A DNA stretch of 63,595 nt from Gammaproteobacteria bacterium (GTDB lineage: Bacteria; Pseudomonadota; Gammaproteobacteria; Xanthomonadales; Rhodanobacteraceae): positions 1 through 63,595 of the forward strand of contig SHNG01000042.1 of the NCBI GenBank assembly GCA_004295005.1. The letters are read 5' to 3'. Below, piece after piece: positions 16,008-25,449 of the stretch. The notes under the pieces are model-generated. The model saw nothing but the letters and a program-made list of their open reading frames with translations. It made no database searches and was not told the origin of the DNA. The position numbers and the translations under genes are program-made. Numbering within the stretch: position 1 is the stretch's first letter; each line of letters opens with the position of its first letter.

Positions 16008-18713
16008 ATGCCTTTGCCCTTGTTGTTGCGCACCTGCGCCTGCCTGCTGTTGCTGCTGCCGCTGTCATCCTTCGCCTGTACCGGCGAGGTGCATGTCGAG
16101 ATCAAGCAATCCGCTGTCTACTCCATGTCCCATGCCGACGTGGTGGCTGCCCAGCCCGGACTTGCCGGCTGTTCCATCGACCAGCTCGCCATGACCACGG
16201 ATGGCAAGCCGGTGCCCATTCGCATCGTGGATTCGGGTGATGGGCGTTTCAGCGAGGGCGACCGCATCGAATGGATCGGCGAGCAATTGCACGGCCCGAT
16301 GAGCTGGTTCAATTCGTACAGCGTGAACAACACCTATGTCCTGTCCGCAAGTACAGGCACGCATCCGCGCATCGAAGATCGCGAAGCCTCCAACGCAGGC
16401 TCCGCGCGGCTTGAGCGAACCCTGCACCTTGAGCAGGAAAACCTGATGATCCGCCTCGATCAGAACCTGCACAAACCGGGAGATGAACCGGACCTGTGGC
16501 AGTGGGCCAAACTGACCCAGGCCGATGCGACACCGTTCGCCGCACAGCTGGATCTTGCGGACCTGGCCGTGCATGGGACCCATGCACACCTGCGCCTGAA
16601 TTTCCGCGGCATCTCCTCGATCCATGTGCCCTACAAGGAAAAAAAGACAGCCCGACCGGACGAACACATCGTCGAGGTTCGCATCAACGGTCATCACCTG
16701 AAGACCCTCATCTGGAACGGACGCGAGGAATTCAACGAGACCCTGGAGGTGCCGCTCGCGCAATTGCGCGCCAAGGGCAACGTCCTGGACTTGGGCATTC
16801 CCAAGCGATCGCTGCCCTGGGACAAGGCCCAGACCGTGGTTGACGTGGTCATGTTCAATTGGCTCGAATGGCGCTATCCGATTTCCGGAAACATCGACGC
16901 CACCAGCTCGCCATTCCACACCGCATCCGGTGACGAACAACCCATCGAGCTGGTTTGGCAAGGCACGGACAAGCCGGTTCTCTTTGGCAGCGATGGCTTG
17001 CGCCGAACGGGGACCGCCATCGGCTCGAATCGCTACCGATTTGCCTCGGCTGCCAAAACCGTCAGCCTGTATCCGGTTCAGCCCGACACCTTGGCGAAAC
17101 CCGCGCTTATCCGCGCAGTCAGCGCCAGCGACCTGCACACACCGGCACAGGGAGCGGACTATCTGATGGTCAGCCACGCCAGCCTGATGGAGGCGGCAAG
17201 GCCATTGGCCGAGTTCCATGAAAAGCGTGGACTGAAAGTGGCCTTGCTTGACATCAAGGATGTCTACGATGCCTTCAACCATGGCATCACCCATCCCAGG
17301 GCCATCCGCAACCTCGTTGCGCATGCCTGGAAAAACTGGCCGGATCCGAAACCGCGTTTCCTGCTGCTGGTGGGCGATGCCAGCTTCGACATCCGCAGCG
17401 AAACCTACAACGACCTTGCCTATGCGAAGTTCGCCAATAGCCCGCAGGAGTTGAATCCCGGACATTTCTCGGGCATCCCGGCCACCGCCTACGACAGCTC
17501 CAGCAAGACCATGGCCAGTCGCAACCTGATTCCGACCTGGCAATATCCTTCGCCGGAAGGACAGTCGGCCAGCGACAACTGGTTTGGCGCGGTGGATGGC
17601 GATGACTACCATCCGGTTGTCGCCGTGGGCCGCTTCCCGGTGGTGGAACCAGCCGAGGTTTCGGCCATCGTCAGGAAGACCATCGACTATCTGGTCAAGC
17701 CGACTCCAGGCGCATGGCGCCGGGATGTCATGTTCATCACCGACGAGTCCAGCTACTTCAAGAAAACCTCGGACACGATTGCCGACAGCATCGGCGAGCA
17801 GGGATTCCGCGCCGACAAGATCTACGCCAGCGAGGAGGAAGCCGACAATCTCGCGCACCAGTCCGCGATCAAGCAGGGCCTCAACGATGGCCAGTTGCTG
17901 GTCCACTTCATCGGCCACGGCGGTCGCTTCATCTGGCGCACCGGACCACCGGACCTGCGCAAGAACCATGATCTGTTCACCCTGGAAGATGTCAGCCAAC
18001 TGGAAAACAGCGGGCGCCTGCCCATGGTGTTGTCGATGACCTGCTACTCGGCGCCATTCGACAATCCCACCGAAGACTCCATCGGCGAGCGCTTCCTGCG
18101 CGAGGCCGACAAGGGTGCTGTCGCGGTGTTTGCCGCATCCTGGCGCAATTCGCCGTCAACGGAATTCAGCACGCACCTGGTCAAGGAATTGCTGAAACCC
18201 GGTCAGACCATTGGCGAAGGCATCGTGCGTGCCAAGCAAGCCATCAACAACCGCGTACTCGTGGAGATGTACAACCTGCTTGGCGATCCGGCGGTGGTGC
18301 TTGAACGTCCGCGCGATGAGGCCAGGCTTGCACTCGACGCACAACGTTGGAATTCGGGCGTGCTGGTTGCAATTCCCGGAGCAAAATTCTCCGGTGAAGT
18401 GGCGCTGGACTGGCTCGATGAGAACAAGCAATTGATTGCCGGCAACATACGCGTGGCTCAGACCAATACTTTTCGGGTTCCGATTCCGCAATTTGCCGAT
18501 GGCAAGGTCGCCAGATACCTGCAGGTCTACGCCAGTGACAGCCATGGGCTTCGCGATGCCTCAGCCGGCATTGAACTTGCGCGCACCGCGCGGCCCGAGA
18601 ACCAGGGCAGTTGGCTTGACTGGCTTGTCGCCAAACCCGAGCGGCCACTGCCTGCCGATACCGTGAACCGGAACGGTTTCGAGCAGGATCCAGTGGTCGC
18701 GGGCGATCACTGA
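16008..18713 (+). CDS. Exported C25 (gingipain-like) cysteine peptidase family protein
   Basis: A 901-residue protein with a leucine-rich signal peptide (cleavage after about S-F-A, then a Cys, so lipidation is not excluded). The N-terminal half is beta-rich. The C25-like caspase-fold region spans about residues 390-770: candidate catalytic His637 in V-H-F-I-G-H-G-G-R and Cys679 in M-T-C-Y-S-A-P-F-D. Gingipain-type C25 peptidases carry the same His-Gly and Cys pair. A beta-sandwich C-terminal tail follows. The start at ATG 16008 is chosen because it leads directly into the signal sequence. No type IX secretion sorting domain is apparent, so secretion route and proteolytic activity are unproven. 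A UbiA-family gene follows after 2 bases. Confidence 0.78.
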   Translation: MPLPLLLRTCACLLLLLPLSSFACTGEVHVEIKQSAVYSMSHADVVAAQPGLAGCSIDQLAMTTDGKPVPIRIVDSGDGRFSEGDRIEWIGEQLHGPMSWFNSYSVNNTYVLSASTGTHPRIEDREASNAGSARLERTLHLEQENLMIRLDQNLHKPGDEPDLWQWAKLTQADATPFAAQLDLADLAVHGTHAHLRLNFRGISSIHVPYKEKKTARPDEHIVEVRINGHHLKTLIWNGREEFNETLEVPLAQLRAKGNVLDLGIPKRSLPWDKAQTVVDVVMFNWLEWRYPISGNIDATSSPFHTASGDEQPIELVWQGTDKPVLFGSDGLRRTGTAIGSNRYRFASAAKTVSLYPVQPDTLAKPALIRAVSASDLHTPAQGADYLMVSHASLMEAARPLAEFHEKRGLKVALLDIKDVYDAFNHGITHPRAIRNLVAHAWKNWPDPKPRFLLLVGDASFDIRSETYNDLAYAKFANSPQELNPGHFSGIPATAYDSSSKTMASRNLIPTWQYPSPEGQSASDNWFGAVDGDDYHPVVAVGRFPVVEPAEVSAIVRKTIDYLVKPTPGAWRRDVMFITDESSYFKKTSDTIADSIGEQGFRADKIYASEEEADNLAHQSAIKQGLNDGQLLVHFIGHGGRFIWRTGPPDLRKNHDLFTLEDVSQLENSGRLPMVLSMTCYSAPFDNPTEDSIGERFLREADKGAVAVFAASWRNSPSTEFSTHLVKELLKPGQTIGEGIVRAKQAINNRVLVEMYNLLGDPAVVLERPRDEARLALDAQRWNSGVLVAIPGAKFSGEVALDWLDENKQLIAGNIRVAQTNTFRVPIPQFADGKVARYLQVYASDSHGLRDASAGIELARTARPENQGSWLDWLVAKPERPLPADTVNRNGFEQDPVVAGDH

Positions 18714-18715
18714 GC

Positions 18716-19573
18716 GTGCCTGCGCTTCAAGCCCTCTTCGAGCTTGCACGCCCTGGCCACTGGATCAAGAACGGCTTCGTTCTGCTGCCGCTGTTTTTCG
18801 CACACGCCCTGCTTGATGCGGCCGCCTTGCATGGCGCGTTGCTGGCGACACTTGCATTCTGCCTGGCTGCTTCCGCGGTCTACGCGCTCAACGACACGCG
18901 CGATGTCGCACGCGATCGCCTGCATCCGGACAAGCGCAATCGGCCACTGGCGCGTGGAGCCATCTCCGTCGCTTCCGCGCTGCGCATGTCCGCGCTGCTT
19001 GCCCTGCTGGCGATGGCCGTGGCTGCGCTCGCCAATCTGCAAGTGGTTGCGGTGATTGCCATCTACCTCGCCAGCCAGTTCGCCTATTCCATTTCGCTCA
19101 AGCACATTCCGTTTGTCGATGTGCTGCTGGTGGCCAGCGGCTTTGGCTTGCGCATCCTTGCCGGAGGCTTCGGTGCCCAGGTGCCATTGACCGGCTGGAT
19201 CCTGCTGATGGCGGTGTTGTTGGCCCTCATGCTGGTGCTGGGCAAACGCCACGGCGATCTGGTCCACGATGTCCAGGGCCGGGCCGCACTGTACGATCTG
19301 CGCACGGTGGAGCGCATTCTGGTTGTGCTTGCCGCCAGCGTTCTCGGCGCCTATCTGCTCTATTCGCTGTCGCCCGACGTGATTGCCCGCCATGGACATG
19401 CCGCGCTGGTCTATTCAAGTCCCTGGGTCGTGCTCGGCATCGCGCGCTACCTGTTTCTCGTGCTCAAGCGTGGCGCCGGTGGCGATCCCAGCCGTCTGGC
19501 CACTCGCGACCCGCTGATGCTGCTGGCAAGCATCGGCTGGCTGGCGACCCTCGGGTACATTCTTTATGGCTGA
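18716..19573 (+). CDS. UbiA-family prenyltransferase (decaprenyl-phosphate phosphoribosyltransferase-like)
   Basis: A 285-residue polytopic membrane protein (eight or nine hydrophobic segments). The first Asp-rich motif is N-D-T-R-D-V-A-R-D-R-L-H-P-D-K-R-N-R-P, the pattern of the subgroup that transfers 5-phosphoribose to polyprenyl phosphate. The second conserved region, D-V-L-L-V-A-S-G-F-G-L-R, is also of that subgroup rather than of ubiquinone-type UbiA. Starts at GTG 18716, 2 bases after the preceding stop. Phosphoribosylated polyprenyl phosphate usually leads to arabinose-type glycans; no partner epimerase is visible here. The substrate is therefore uncertain. Confidence 0.75.
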   Translation: MPALQALFELARPGHWIKNGFVLLPLFFAHALLDAAALHGALLATLAFCLAASAVYALNDTRDVARDRLHPDKRNRPLARGAISVASALRMSALLALLAMAVAALANLQVVAVIAIYLASQFAYSISLKHIPFVDVLLVASGFGLRILAGGFGAQVPLTGWILLMAVLLALMLVLGKRHGDLVHDVQGRAALYDLRTVERILVVLAASVLGAYLLYSLSPDVIARHGHAALVYSSPWVVLGIARYLFLVLKRGAGGDPSRLATRDPLMLLASIGWLATLGYILYG

Positions 19574-19633
19574 GGGTCTGATCAAGTTCTCAAGCGCACC
19601 CGCTTGCGGCGACAATGGGCGCCGTGTCCATGC

Positions 19634-20854
19634 ATGGAGCCGGTTGTGCCGGCATTTGCCTACCAGGCCCTAGACAGCAAGGGCAGCACCCAGCGTGGCG
19701 TGCTGCAGGGTGACACCGCGCGCGCGGTGCGCTCCATCCTGCGTGAACGTGGACTGCATCCGCTTGCCGTGGACGAAGTCGGTGAACAGGCCCGCGGTGG
19801 ATTGCCCTTCGTGCGTCGTGGCTTGTCCGCCACCCAGCTTGCCTTGTTGACCCGACAGCTCGCAACACTGGTGCGTGCAGACCTGCCGATTGATGAGGCG
19901 CTCGCTGCGTTGTCCGAAGAAGATGACAACGAGCGACAACGCGGCCTCACCGTGGCCCTGCGCTCACGCGTCATGGAGGGCGCGAGTTTGGCCCAGGCCA
20001 TGCAGGATTTCCCTGACACCTTCCCGGAAATCTTCCGCGCCTCGGTTGCCGCCGGTGAACAATCCGGGCATCTGGCCAGCGTGCTGGAACGCTTGGCCGA
20101 ATATGCCGAGGCACGCGATGCCTTGAAGCAAAAACTGCTCGCCGCGTTGACCTATCCGCTGGTGCTTTCCGTGGTCGCGCTGGCCGTTGTTGCCGGACTG
20201 CTGACCTGGGTGGTGCCGCAGATCATCGGCGTGTTCGAGAACATGCAACGCAGCCTGCCCCTGGTAACCCGTGTGCTGATGTCGCTTTCCGACTTCCTGC
20301 GCAACTGGGCCTGGCTGTTGCTGGTGATCCTCGTCCTGATTGCATTTGCGGTGCGTTTTTCCATGCAACGCGAGTCGGTTCGCTATCGATGGCACCAGTT
20401 CCTGTTGCGCCTGCCATTGATCGGGCGTCTGACCCGCGCCGCCAATACCGCACGCGCGGCACGCACCCTCGCCCTGCTTGCTGGCGCCGCGGTTCCGCTG
20501 CTGGATGCCCTGGCCATTGCCGCCCAGGTCGTGCCCAACCTGCCGATGCGCGAGTCCCTGCGGCGGGCAGCATTCAAGGTGCGCGAGGGCAGCGGTTTTG
20601 CGCGCGCCCTTGCCGAGAGCCAGCAATTCCCGCCGATCGCCCTGCGCCTGATTGCCAGTGGCGAACGCTCCGGTGAACTGCCGCGCATGCTCGAGGAAGC
20701 CGCGGCCCAGCAACAACGCGAACTGGATCGCGCGCTTGGCCTGCTGTCGGCGACACTGGGACCGGCCGTGATCCTGCTGGTGGGCGCCATGGTGCTGTTC
20801 ATCGTGCTGGCCATCCTGATGCCGATCTTCGATCTCAATCAGATGGTCAAGTAG
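19634..20854 (+). CDS. GspF/PilC-family inner-membrane assembly protein
   Basis: A 406-residue protein. It starts [10 protein letters not shown], the classic GspF opening, and has two tandem GspF domains (about 70-195 and 275-400). Each has hydrophobic segments near its end, three transmembrane helices in total. [18 protein letters not shown] and [14 protein letters not shown] match type II secretion GspF closely. It would be the inner-membrane platform of a type II secretion or pseudopilus machine, but no other gsp/pil gene is in the window. Start at ATG 19634 preferred; GTG 19646 is possible. Confidence 0.9.
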   Translation: MEPVVPAFAYQALDSKGSTQRGVLQGDTARAVRSILRERGLHPLAVDEVGEQARGGLPFVRRGLSATQLALLTRQLATLVRADLPIDEALAALSEEDDNERQRGLTVALRSRVMEGASLAQAMQDFPDTFPEIFRASVAAGEQSGHLASVLERLAEYAEARDALKQKLLAALTYPLVLSVVALAVVAGLLTWVVPQIIGVFENMQRSLPLVTRVLMSLSDFLRNWAWLLLVILVLIAFAVRFSMQRESVRYRWHQFLLRLPLIGRLTRAANTARAARTLALLAGAAVPLLDALAIAAQVVPNLPMRESLRRAAFKVREGSGFARALAESQQFPPIALRLIASGERSGELPRMLEEAAAQQQRELDRALGLLSATLGPAVILLVGAMVLFIVLAILMPIFDLNQMVK

Positions 20855-20937
20855 CCGGGATTCGGAAATGGGGATTCGGGATTCGTCAAAGCCAAGTCAA
20901 GAGCAGCAACGTCGCGAATTCCTCCCTTTTCGTTTCC

Positions 20938-21023
20938 GATTCCCAATCCCCAATCCCCAATCCCCAATCCCCAATCCCCAATCCCCGATCCCCAATCCCC
21001 GATCCCCAATCCCAGCCCCAATC
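20938..21023. repeat. Tandem heptamer repeat (AATCCCC units, some GATCCCC)
   Basis: About 11-12 near-identical 7-base units run right up to the ftsE start codon. A shorter, inverted-sense relative (GGGATTCGG...GGGATTCGGGATTCG) lies at 20858-20887. Such heptamers are frequent between genes in Xanthomonadales genomes. Because the run occupies the ribosome-binding region of ftsE, no normal Shine-Dalgarno is visible there. Confidence 0.9.
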
Positions 21024-21024
21024 C

Positions 21025-21699
21025 ATGATCCATTTCGATCAAGTCAGCAAGCGCTACCCCGGTGGTCATGAAGCACTCTCCAACCTCAGCTTCGAAGTGG
21101 CTGCCGGAGAAATGGTTTACGTGACGGGTCATTCCGGCGCCGGCAAGACCACCCTGCTCAAGCTGCTTGGCCTCATAGAGCGCCCTTCACGCGGCGAGAT
21201 CACAGTCAATGGCGCTGCCCTGGCGCGAGTTCGCCAGCGATCAATTCCCCAGGTGCGCCGCGGTATCGGCATGGTTTTCCAGAACCATCGCTTGCTCATG
21301 GATCGCTGCGTATTCGACAACGTGGCCCTGCCGTTGACCATCGTCGGGGCTTCGCGAGAGGAAACCGCGCGCCGCGTGCGCGCCGCACTCGACAAGGTGG
21401 GCCTGCTCGACAAGGAACGCGCCTCCCCGGAAATGCTCTCGACCGGAGAACAACAGCGCGTTGGCATCGCTCGCGCCCTGGTCGGCAAACCGCCGTTGAT
21501 CATTGCCGACGAACCCACCGGCAACCTCGATCCGCAACTGTCCGTGGAAATCATGAACCTGTTTGCGGAATTCCAGCAGGTGGGCACCACGGTACTGATA
21601 GCCAGCCATGATCTGCATCTGATCCGGCACATGGGCAAGCGCGTGCTGGTGCTCGATCACGGTCGCCTGATCGACGACTTCCGTCCACAGGTGGCTTGA
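21025..21699 (+). CDS. ftsE: Cell division ATP-binding protein FtsE
   Basis: A 224-residue ABC ATPase. Walker A is G-H-S-G-A-G-K-T-T (about 36-44), the Q-loop lies in M-V-F-Q-N-H-R, the signature is L-S-T-G-E-Q-Q-R-V (Thr in place of the usual Gly), and Walker B is [11 protein letters not shown]. With FtsX it forms the divisome complex that activates septal peptidoglycan hydrolases through a periplasmic partner. It overlaps ftsX by one base. The start is ATG 21025, directly after a heptamer repeat array. Confidence 0.97.
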   Translation: MIHFDQVSKRYPGGHEALSNLSFEVAAGEMVYVTGHSGAGKTTLLKLLGLIERPSRGEITVNGAALARVRQRSIPQVRRGIGMVFQNHRLLMDRCVFDNVALPLTIVGASREETARRVRAALDKVGLLDKERASPEMLSTGEQQRVGIARALVGKPPLIIADEPTGNLDPQLSVEIMNLFAEFQQVGTTVLIASHDLHLIRHMGKRVLVLDHGRLIDDFRPQVA

Positions 21700-22697
21700 T
21701 GGCCAGTCGTCGCAATTCCAGCAATCGCTTGCGCGAGGCACCGGCCACGCAAGTTCCGCGCGAGCGACGCGCCTTGTCCGCGCGCCTGCAAGCCTGGCTC
21801 GAACACCACCGCGGCAGTTTCCGCTCCAGCCTGCGGCGCCTGCGTGATCGCGCATGGTCGAGCATTCTCACCGTGCTGGTCATGGGCATTGCCCTGGCCT
21901 TGCCGTTCCTGCTGCATGTACTGCTCGACAATGCGCGCAGCCTGTCCGGCGGCCTGCAGGAAGCACGCGAGATCACGGTCTTTCTCAAGTCCGACGAGGA
22001 TGATGCCTCAGCACGGACCTATGCATCGGAACTGGAAGCGCGCAGCGACGTCACCAGCGTGACGGTTCGCACGCCCGCGGAAGGCCTCGCCGAATTCCGC
22101 CAGCTTTCGGGATTTGCCGAGGCCCTCGACGTACTCGATGGCAATCCGCTGCCCGGCATGCTGGTGATCAAGCCGCGCGACCAGGCATTGGCCGCAGATC
22201 CTGCCTTGCTCGCCGATCTGAAGGCTGATCCGCGCGTGGACATGGTCCAGTACGACGCTGCCTGGCGCCAGCGGCTTTCCGCGATCCTGCGCTTTGGCGA
22301 GCGCAGCATGCTTGCCCTGATGGGACTGCTGGGCCTTGCCAGCCTGCTGGTGGTCGGCAATACCATCCGCATGGACATCCAGGCGCGCGCCGAGGAAATC
22401 GCCGTGGTGCAACTGATGGGGGCCAGCGATGGCTTCGTGCGCCGGCCATTCCTGTATGCCGGATTCTGGTATGGGTTGATCGGCGGTTTGCTTGCCGTGC
22501 TTGCGGTCGGTATTGTCGAGCTTTCGGTGCGTGCCCCCCTGCTCGACCTGCTGGCCAGTTACCAGAACCGCTTCGCCTTGCACGGCTTCAACCTGCTCGA
22601 AGCACTCGCGGTGGTCGCCATCAGTTCTCTGCTCGGTTGGCTTGGCGCCTGGATTGTCACCACCCGATATCTCTTGACCGGTCGACCCAAGACGTGA
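21699..22697 (+). CDS. ftsX: Cell division permease FtsX
   Basis: A 332-residue membrane protein. A basic cytoplasmic N-terminus (about 45 residues) precedes TM1 (SSILTVLVMGIALALPFLLH). A periplasmic domain of about 110 residues follows, then three more TM helices forming the MacB/FtsX-type C-terminus (MLALMGLLGLASLLVVGNT; FWYGLIGGLLAVLAVGIV; LEALAVVAISSLLGWLGAWIV). This is the standard FtsX topology. Start at ATG 21699, sharing its A with the ftsE TGA. Its own TGA overlaps the GTG start of the response-regulator gene, so the transcript probably continues. Confidence 0.96.
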   Translation: MASRRNSSNRLREAPATQVPRERRALSARLQAWLEHHRGSFRSSLRRLRDRAWSSILTVLVMGIALALPFLLHVLLDNARSLSGGLQEAREITVFLKSDEDDASARTYASELEARSDVTSVTVRTPAEGLAEFRQLSGFAEALDVLDGNPLPGMLVIKPRDQALAADPALLADLKADPRVDMVQYDAAWRQRLSAILRFGERSMLALMGLLGLASLLVVGNTIRMDIQARAEEIAVVQLMGASDGFVRRPFLYAGFWYGLIGGLLAVLAVGIVELSVRAPLLDLLASYQNRFALHGFNLLEALAVVAISSLLGWLGAWIVTTRYLLTGRPKT

Positions 22698-23548
22698 GTG
22701 CAAACCCAAAGCTGACCCGTCACCTGTCCACCGACAACCCGCGCGTGCTGGTGGTCGATGGCTCGCGCGTGGTTCGGCGCCTGATCGAGCAGACCCTCAA
22801 GGCGCACCTTCCGGGCGTCAGCGTGCTGGCCTGCGAAACCGGAGCCGAGGCGCTGGCGCAACTGGGCGCCGGCGTTGTCGATTTCGTCACCACCGCCCTG
22901 CGCCTGCCGGACATGGATGGACTCGAACTGGCCAGGCAGATCCGCCTGAATTCACCCCAGGCCTACATGCCGATTGTCGCCGTGTCCGGAGACGTGCAGG
23001 AACGCCTGCTGTCGCGCGCGCTGAGTGAGGATGTCACCGACTACTTCGACAAGTCGCTGGGATTCCAGGCCCTGGCGGAGTTCATTCGCGGCTATGTGCA
23101 GCCCACCGAATCCACATCCGGCGAAGTGCTGTACGTGGAAGACAGTCGTGTGGTCGCGGTTGCCACCCGACGCATGCTGGAGAAGCACGGACTGACCGTG
23201 CTGCACGTGATCTCGGTCGAAGATGCGTTGGCCATGCTGGAAACCGCGCAAACCATGAATCGCATCGGCGCCGACATCGTTCTCACCGACGTCAACCTCA
23301 AGGGCGCGTTGACCGGCGGCGACCTGCTCGAGCGCATCCGGCGCCAACTGGGTTACGGCAAGGGTCATCTGCCGGTGATCGTGATGACCGGCGATGACAA
23401 TCCGGAAAACCAGGCTGCGTTGCTGCGTGCCGGCGCCAATGACCTGGTTGAGAAACCCATCGAGGAACGGTTGCTGGTGACCAAGCTGCTGTTCCAGTTG
23501 CGGGTTGCGCGCAACCTGCGGGCACGCGCTGATCGCGAATCGGCGTGA
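22694..23548 (+). CDS. Response regulator with two tandem receiver domains
   Basis: A 284-residue protein starting at GTG 22694 (GTGA overlap with ftsX). The first receiver (about 14-130) begins R-V-L-V-V-D-G-S-R; at the phospho-acceptor position it reads [10 protein letters not shown], so the usual Asp is Ala/Thr and it is probably not phosphorylated. The second receiver (about 140-275) begins V-L-Y-V-E-D-S-R, has the acceptor in L-T-D-V-N-L, the conserved Thr in V-M-T-G-D-D-N and the Lys in V-E-K-P-I-E, so it is complete. There is no output domain, so it must act through protein contacts. Coupling to ftsEX suggests a link with division or the envelope (inference). Confidence 0.87.
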   Translation: MSANPKLTRHLSTDNPRVLVVDGSRVVRRLIEQTLKAHLPGVSVLACETGAEALAQLGAGVVDFVTTALRLPDMDGLELARQIRLNSPQAYMPIVAVSGDVQERLLSRALSEDVTDYFDKSLGFQALAEFIRGYVQPTESTSGEVLYVEDSRVVAVATRRMLEKHGLTVLHVISVEDALAMLETAQTMNRIGADIVLTDVNLKGALTGGDLLERIRRQLGYGKGHLPVIVMTGDDNPENQAALLRAGANDLVEKPIEERLLVTKLLFQLRVARNLRARADRESA

Positions 23549-24234
23549 GTTCTCACCCGATCCGGCTCGAGGCCTCCTGGAAATCGCGCCTGGAGGATGT
23601 GTTCAAGGATCCCCGCATGCTGGCGCTTGGAGAATTCCTGCGCGCACAGAAGGCGGCGGGCAAGGTCATCTACCCGCCGGGAGCACGGATCTTTGCCGCC
23701 CTGGATTCCACGCCCTTTGATCGGGTCAAGGTGGTCATCCTCGGCCAGGATCCCTACCACGGCCCGGGTCAGGCGCATGGCCTGAGCTTTTCCGTGCCCC
23801 GCGGCATTCCGGTGCCGCCTTCGCTGGCCAACATCTACCGCGAAATCGAGCGTGATCTTGGTCTTGCCCCGCCCCGGCACGGCTGCCTGGATGCCTGGGC
23901 CGGGCAAGGCGTGCTGCTGCTCAATGCGGTGTTGACCGTGGAGCGAGGACAGGCCGGCTCGCACCAGAACAAGGGTTGGGAGTATTTCACCGACGCCTGC
24001 ATCGAGGCGCTGGGCCGTGAGCGTGAACACCTGGTGTTCCTTTTGTGGGGCAGCTACGCCCAAGCCAAGGGGCGACTGATCGACGCCAAATGCCACCGGA
24101 TTCTCAAGGCCCCCCACCCCTCACCGCTTTCCGCGCATCGGGGGTTTCTTGGATGCGGTCATTTTTCCTCTGCAAATCAATATCTTGAGGAGATAGGCCA
24201 GACCTCGATCAACTGGCAACTGCCCGCCGACTGA
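23545..24234 (+). CDS. ung: Uracil-DNA glycosylase
   Basis: A 229-residue family 1 UDG that removes uracil from DNA in base-excision repair. The water-activating loop is [13 protein letters not shown] (about 69-81). The uracil-binding L-L-L-N-A-V-L-T-V and the minor-groove loop H-P-S-P-L-S (about 190-195) are intact, followed by [10 protein letters not shown]. It starts at GTG 23545, overlapping the TGA of the response-regulator gene. Alone among its neighbours it has a housekeeping repair role; the coupling may be only positional. Confidence 0.98.
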   Translation: MSSHPIRLEASWKSRLEDVFKDPRMLALGEFLRAQKAAGKVIYPPGARIFAALDSTPFDRVKVVILGQDPYHGPGQAHGLSFSVPRGIPVPPSLANIYREIERDLGLAPPRHGCLDAWAGQGVLLLNAVLTVERGQAGSHQNKGWEYFTDACIEALGREREHLVFLLWGSYAQAKGRLIDAKCHRILKAPHPSPLSAHRGFLGCGHFSSANQYLEEIGQTSINWQLPAD

Positions 24235-24389
24235 GGCTGCGCCTGCCCCGTTCCGGCTGGATGAATATCCCGATTGTCTACAAATCGGGATGGGTTTGAT
24301 GCCCGCACGGCCAGCGTTTTCAAGCTACTATACCGGCCAGTTCAGTTATTTTTGATCGAGCCCCGCAAAGCGGGAACTCCCGGTCTGTT

Positions 24390-24416
24390 TTAGCACTCCA
24401 ACTACCCGAGTGCTAA
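24390..24416 (+). promoter_or_regulatory. CIRCE element (HrcA operator) upstream of rpoH
   Basis: A perfect match to the CIRCE consensus: TTAGCACTC, nine spacer bases, GAGTGCTAA. It ends 28 bases before the rpoH start codon, inside the likely leader or promoter. HrcA binds CIRCE and represses heat-shock genes, usually groESL or dnaK. Its position here puts synthesis of the heat-shock sigma factor itself under HrcA. A small GC hairpin (CCCGC-AAA-GCGGG) lies just upstream at about 24362-24374. Confidence 0.95.
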
Positions 24417-24444
24417 ACTCGGCCCCATTGATGAGGAGATGCGC

Positions 24445-25308
<864 letters not shown>

Positions 25309-25331
25309 AGCAACCGCATTCACTCCGACCC

Positions 25332-25358
25332 GACCCCGCAACCGCGGGGTCTTTTTTT
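25332..25358 (+). terminator. Rho-independent terminator after rpoH
   Basis: The stem GACCCCGC / GCGGGGTC has an AACC loop and is followed by seven T residues. It closes the rpoH unit and separates it from the convergent hydrolase gene. Confidence 0.95.
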
Positions 25359-25449
25359 GCCCCGCAAATGGATCGCCTGTTTGCGCAGGCACCAATTGGA
25401 CTTGGGTAGTGGTTCCGACGGTCAGCATCTCATTGCGAGCCGCCGCGAC

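Noticed and set aside
16065-17999. A 644-codon open frame on the minus strand inside the C25-like gene
   Set aside because: It is a codon-bias shadow of the plus-strand gene: the plus frame has a signal peptide and family motifs, while the minus frame has no recognisable domain.
19634-20854. A type II secretion operon around the GspF gene
   Set aside because: No gspD, gspE or pseudopilin gene is adjacent; neighbours are a prenyltransferase and ftsE.
20938-21023. CRISPR array
   Set aside because: The units are 7 bases long with no unique spacers and no cas genes nearby; this is a simple heptamer array.
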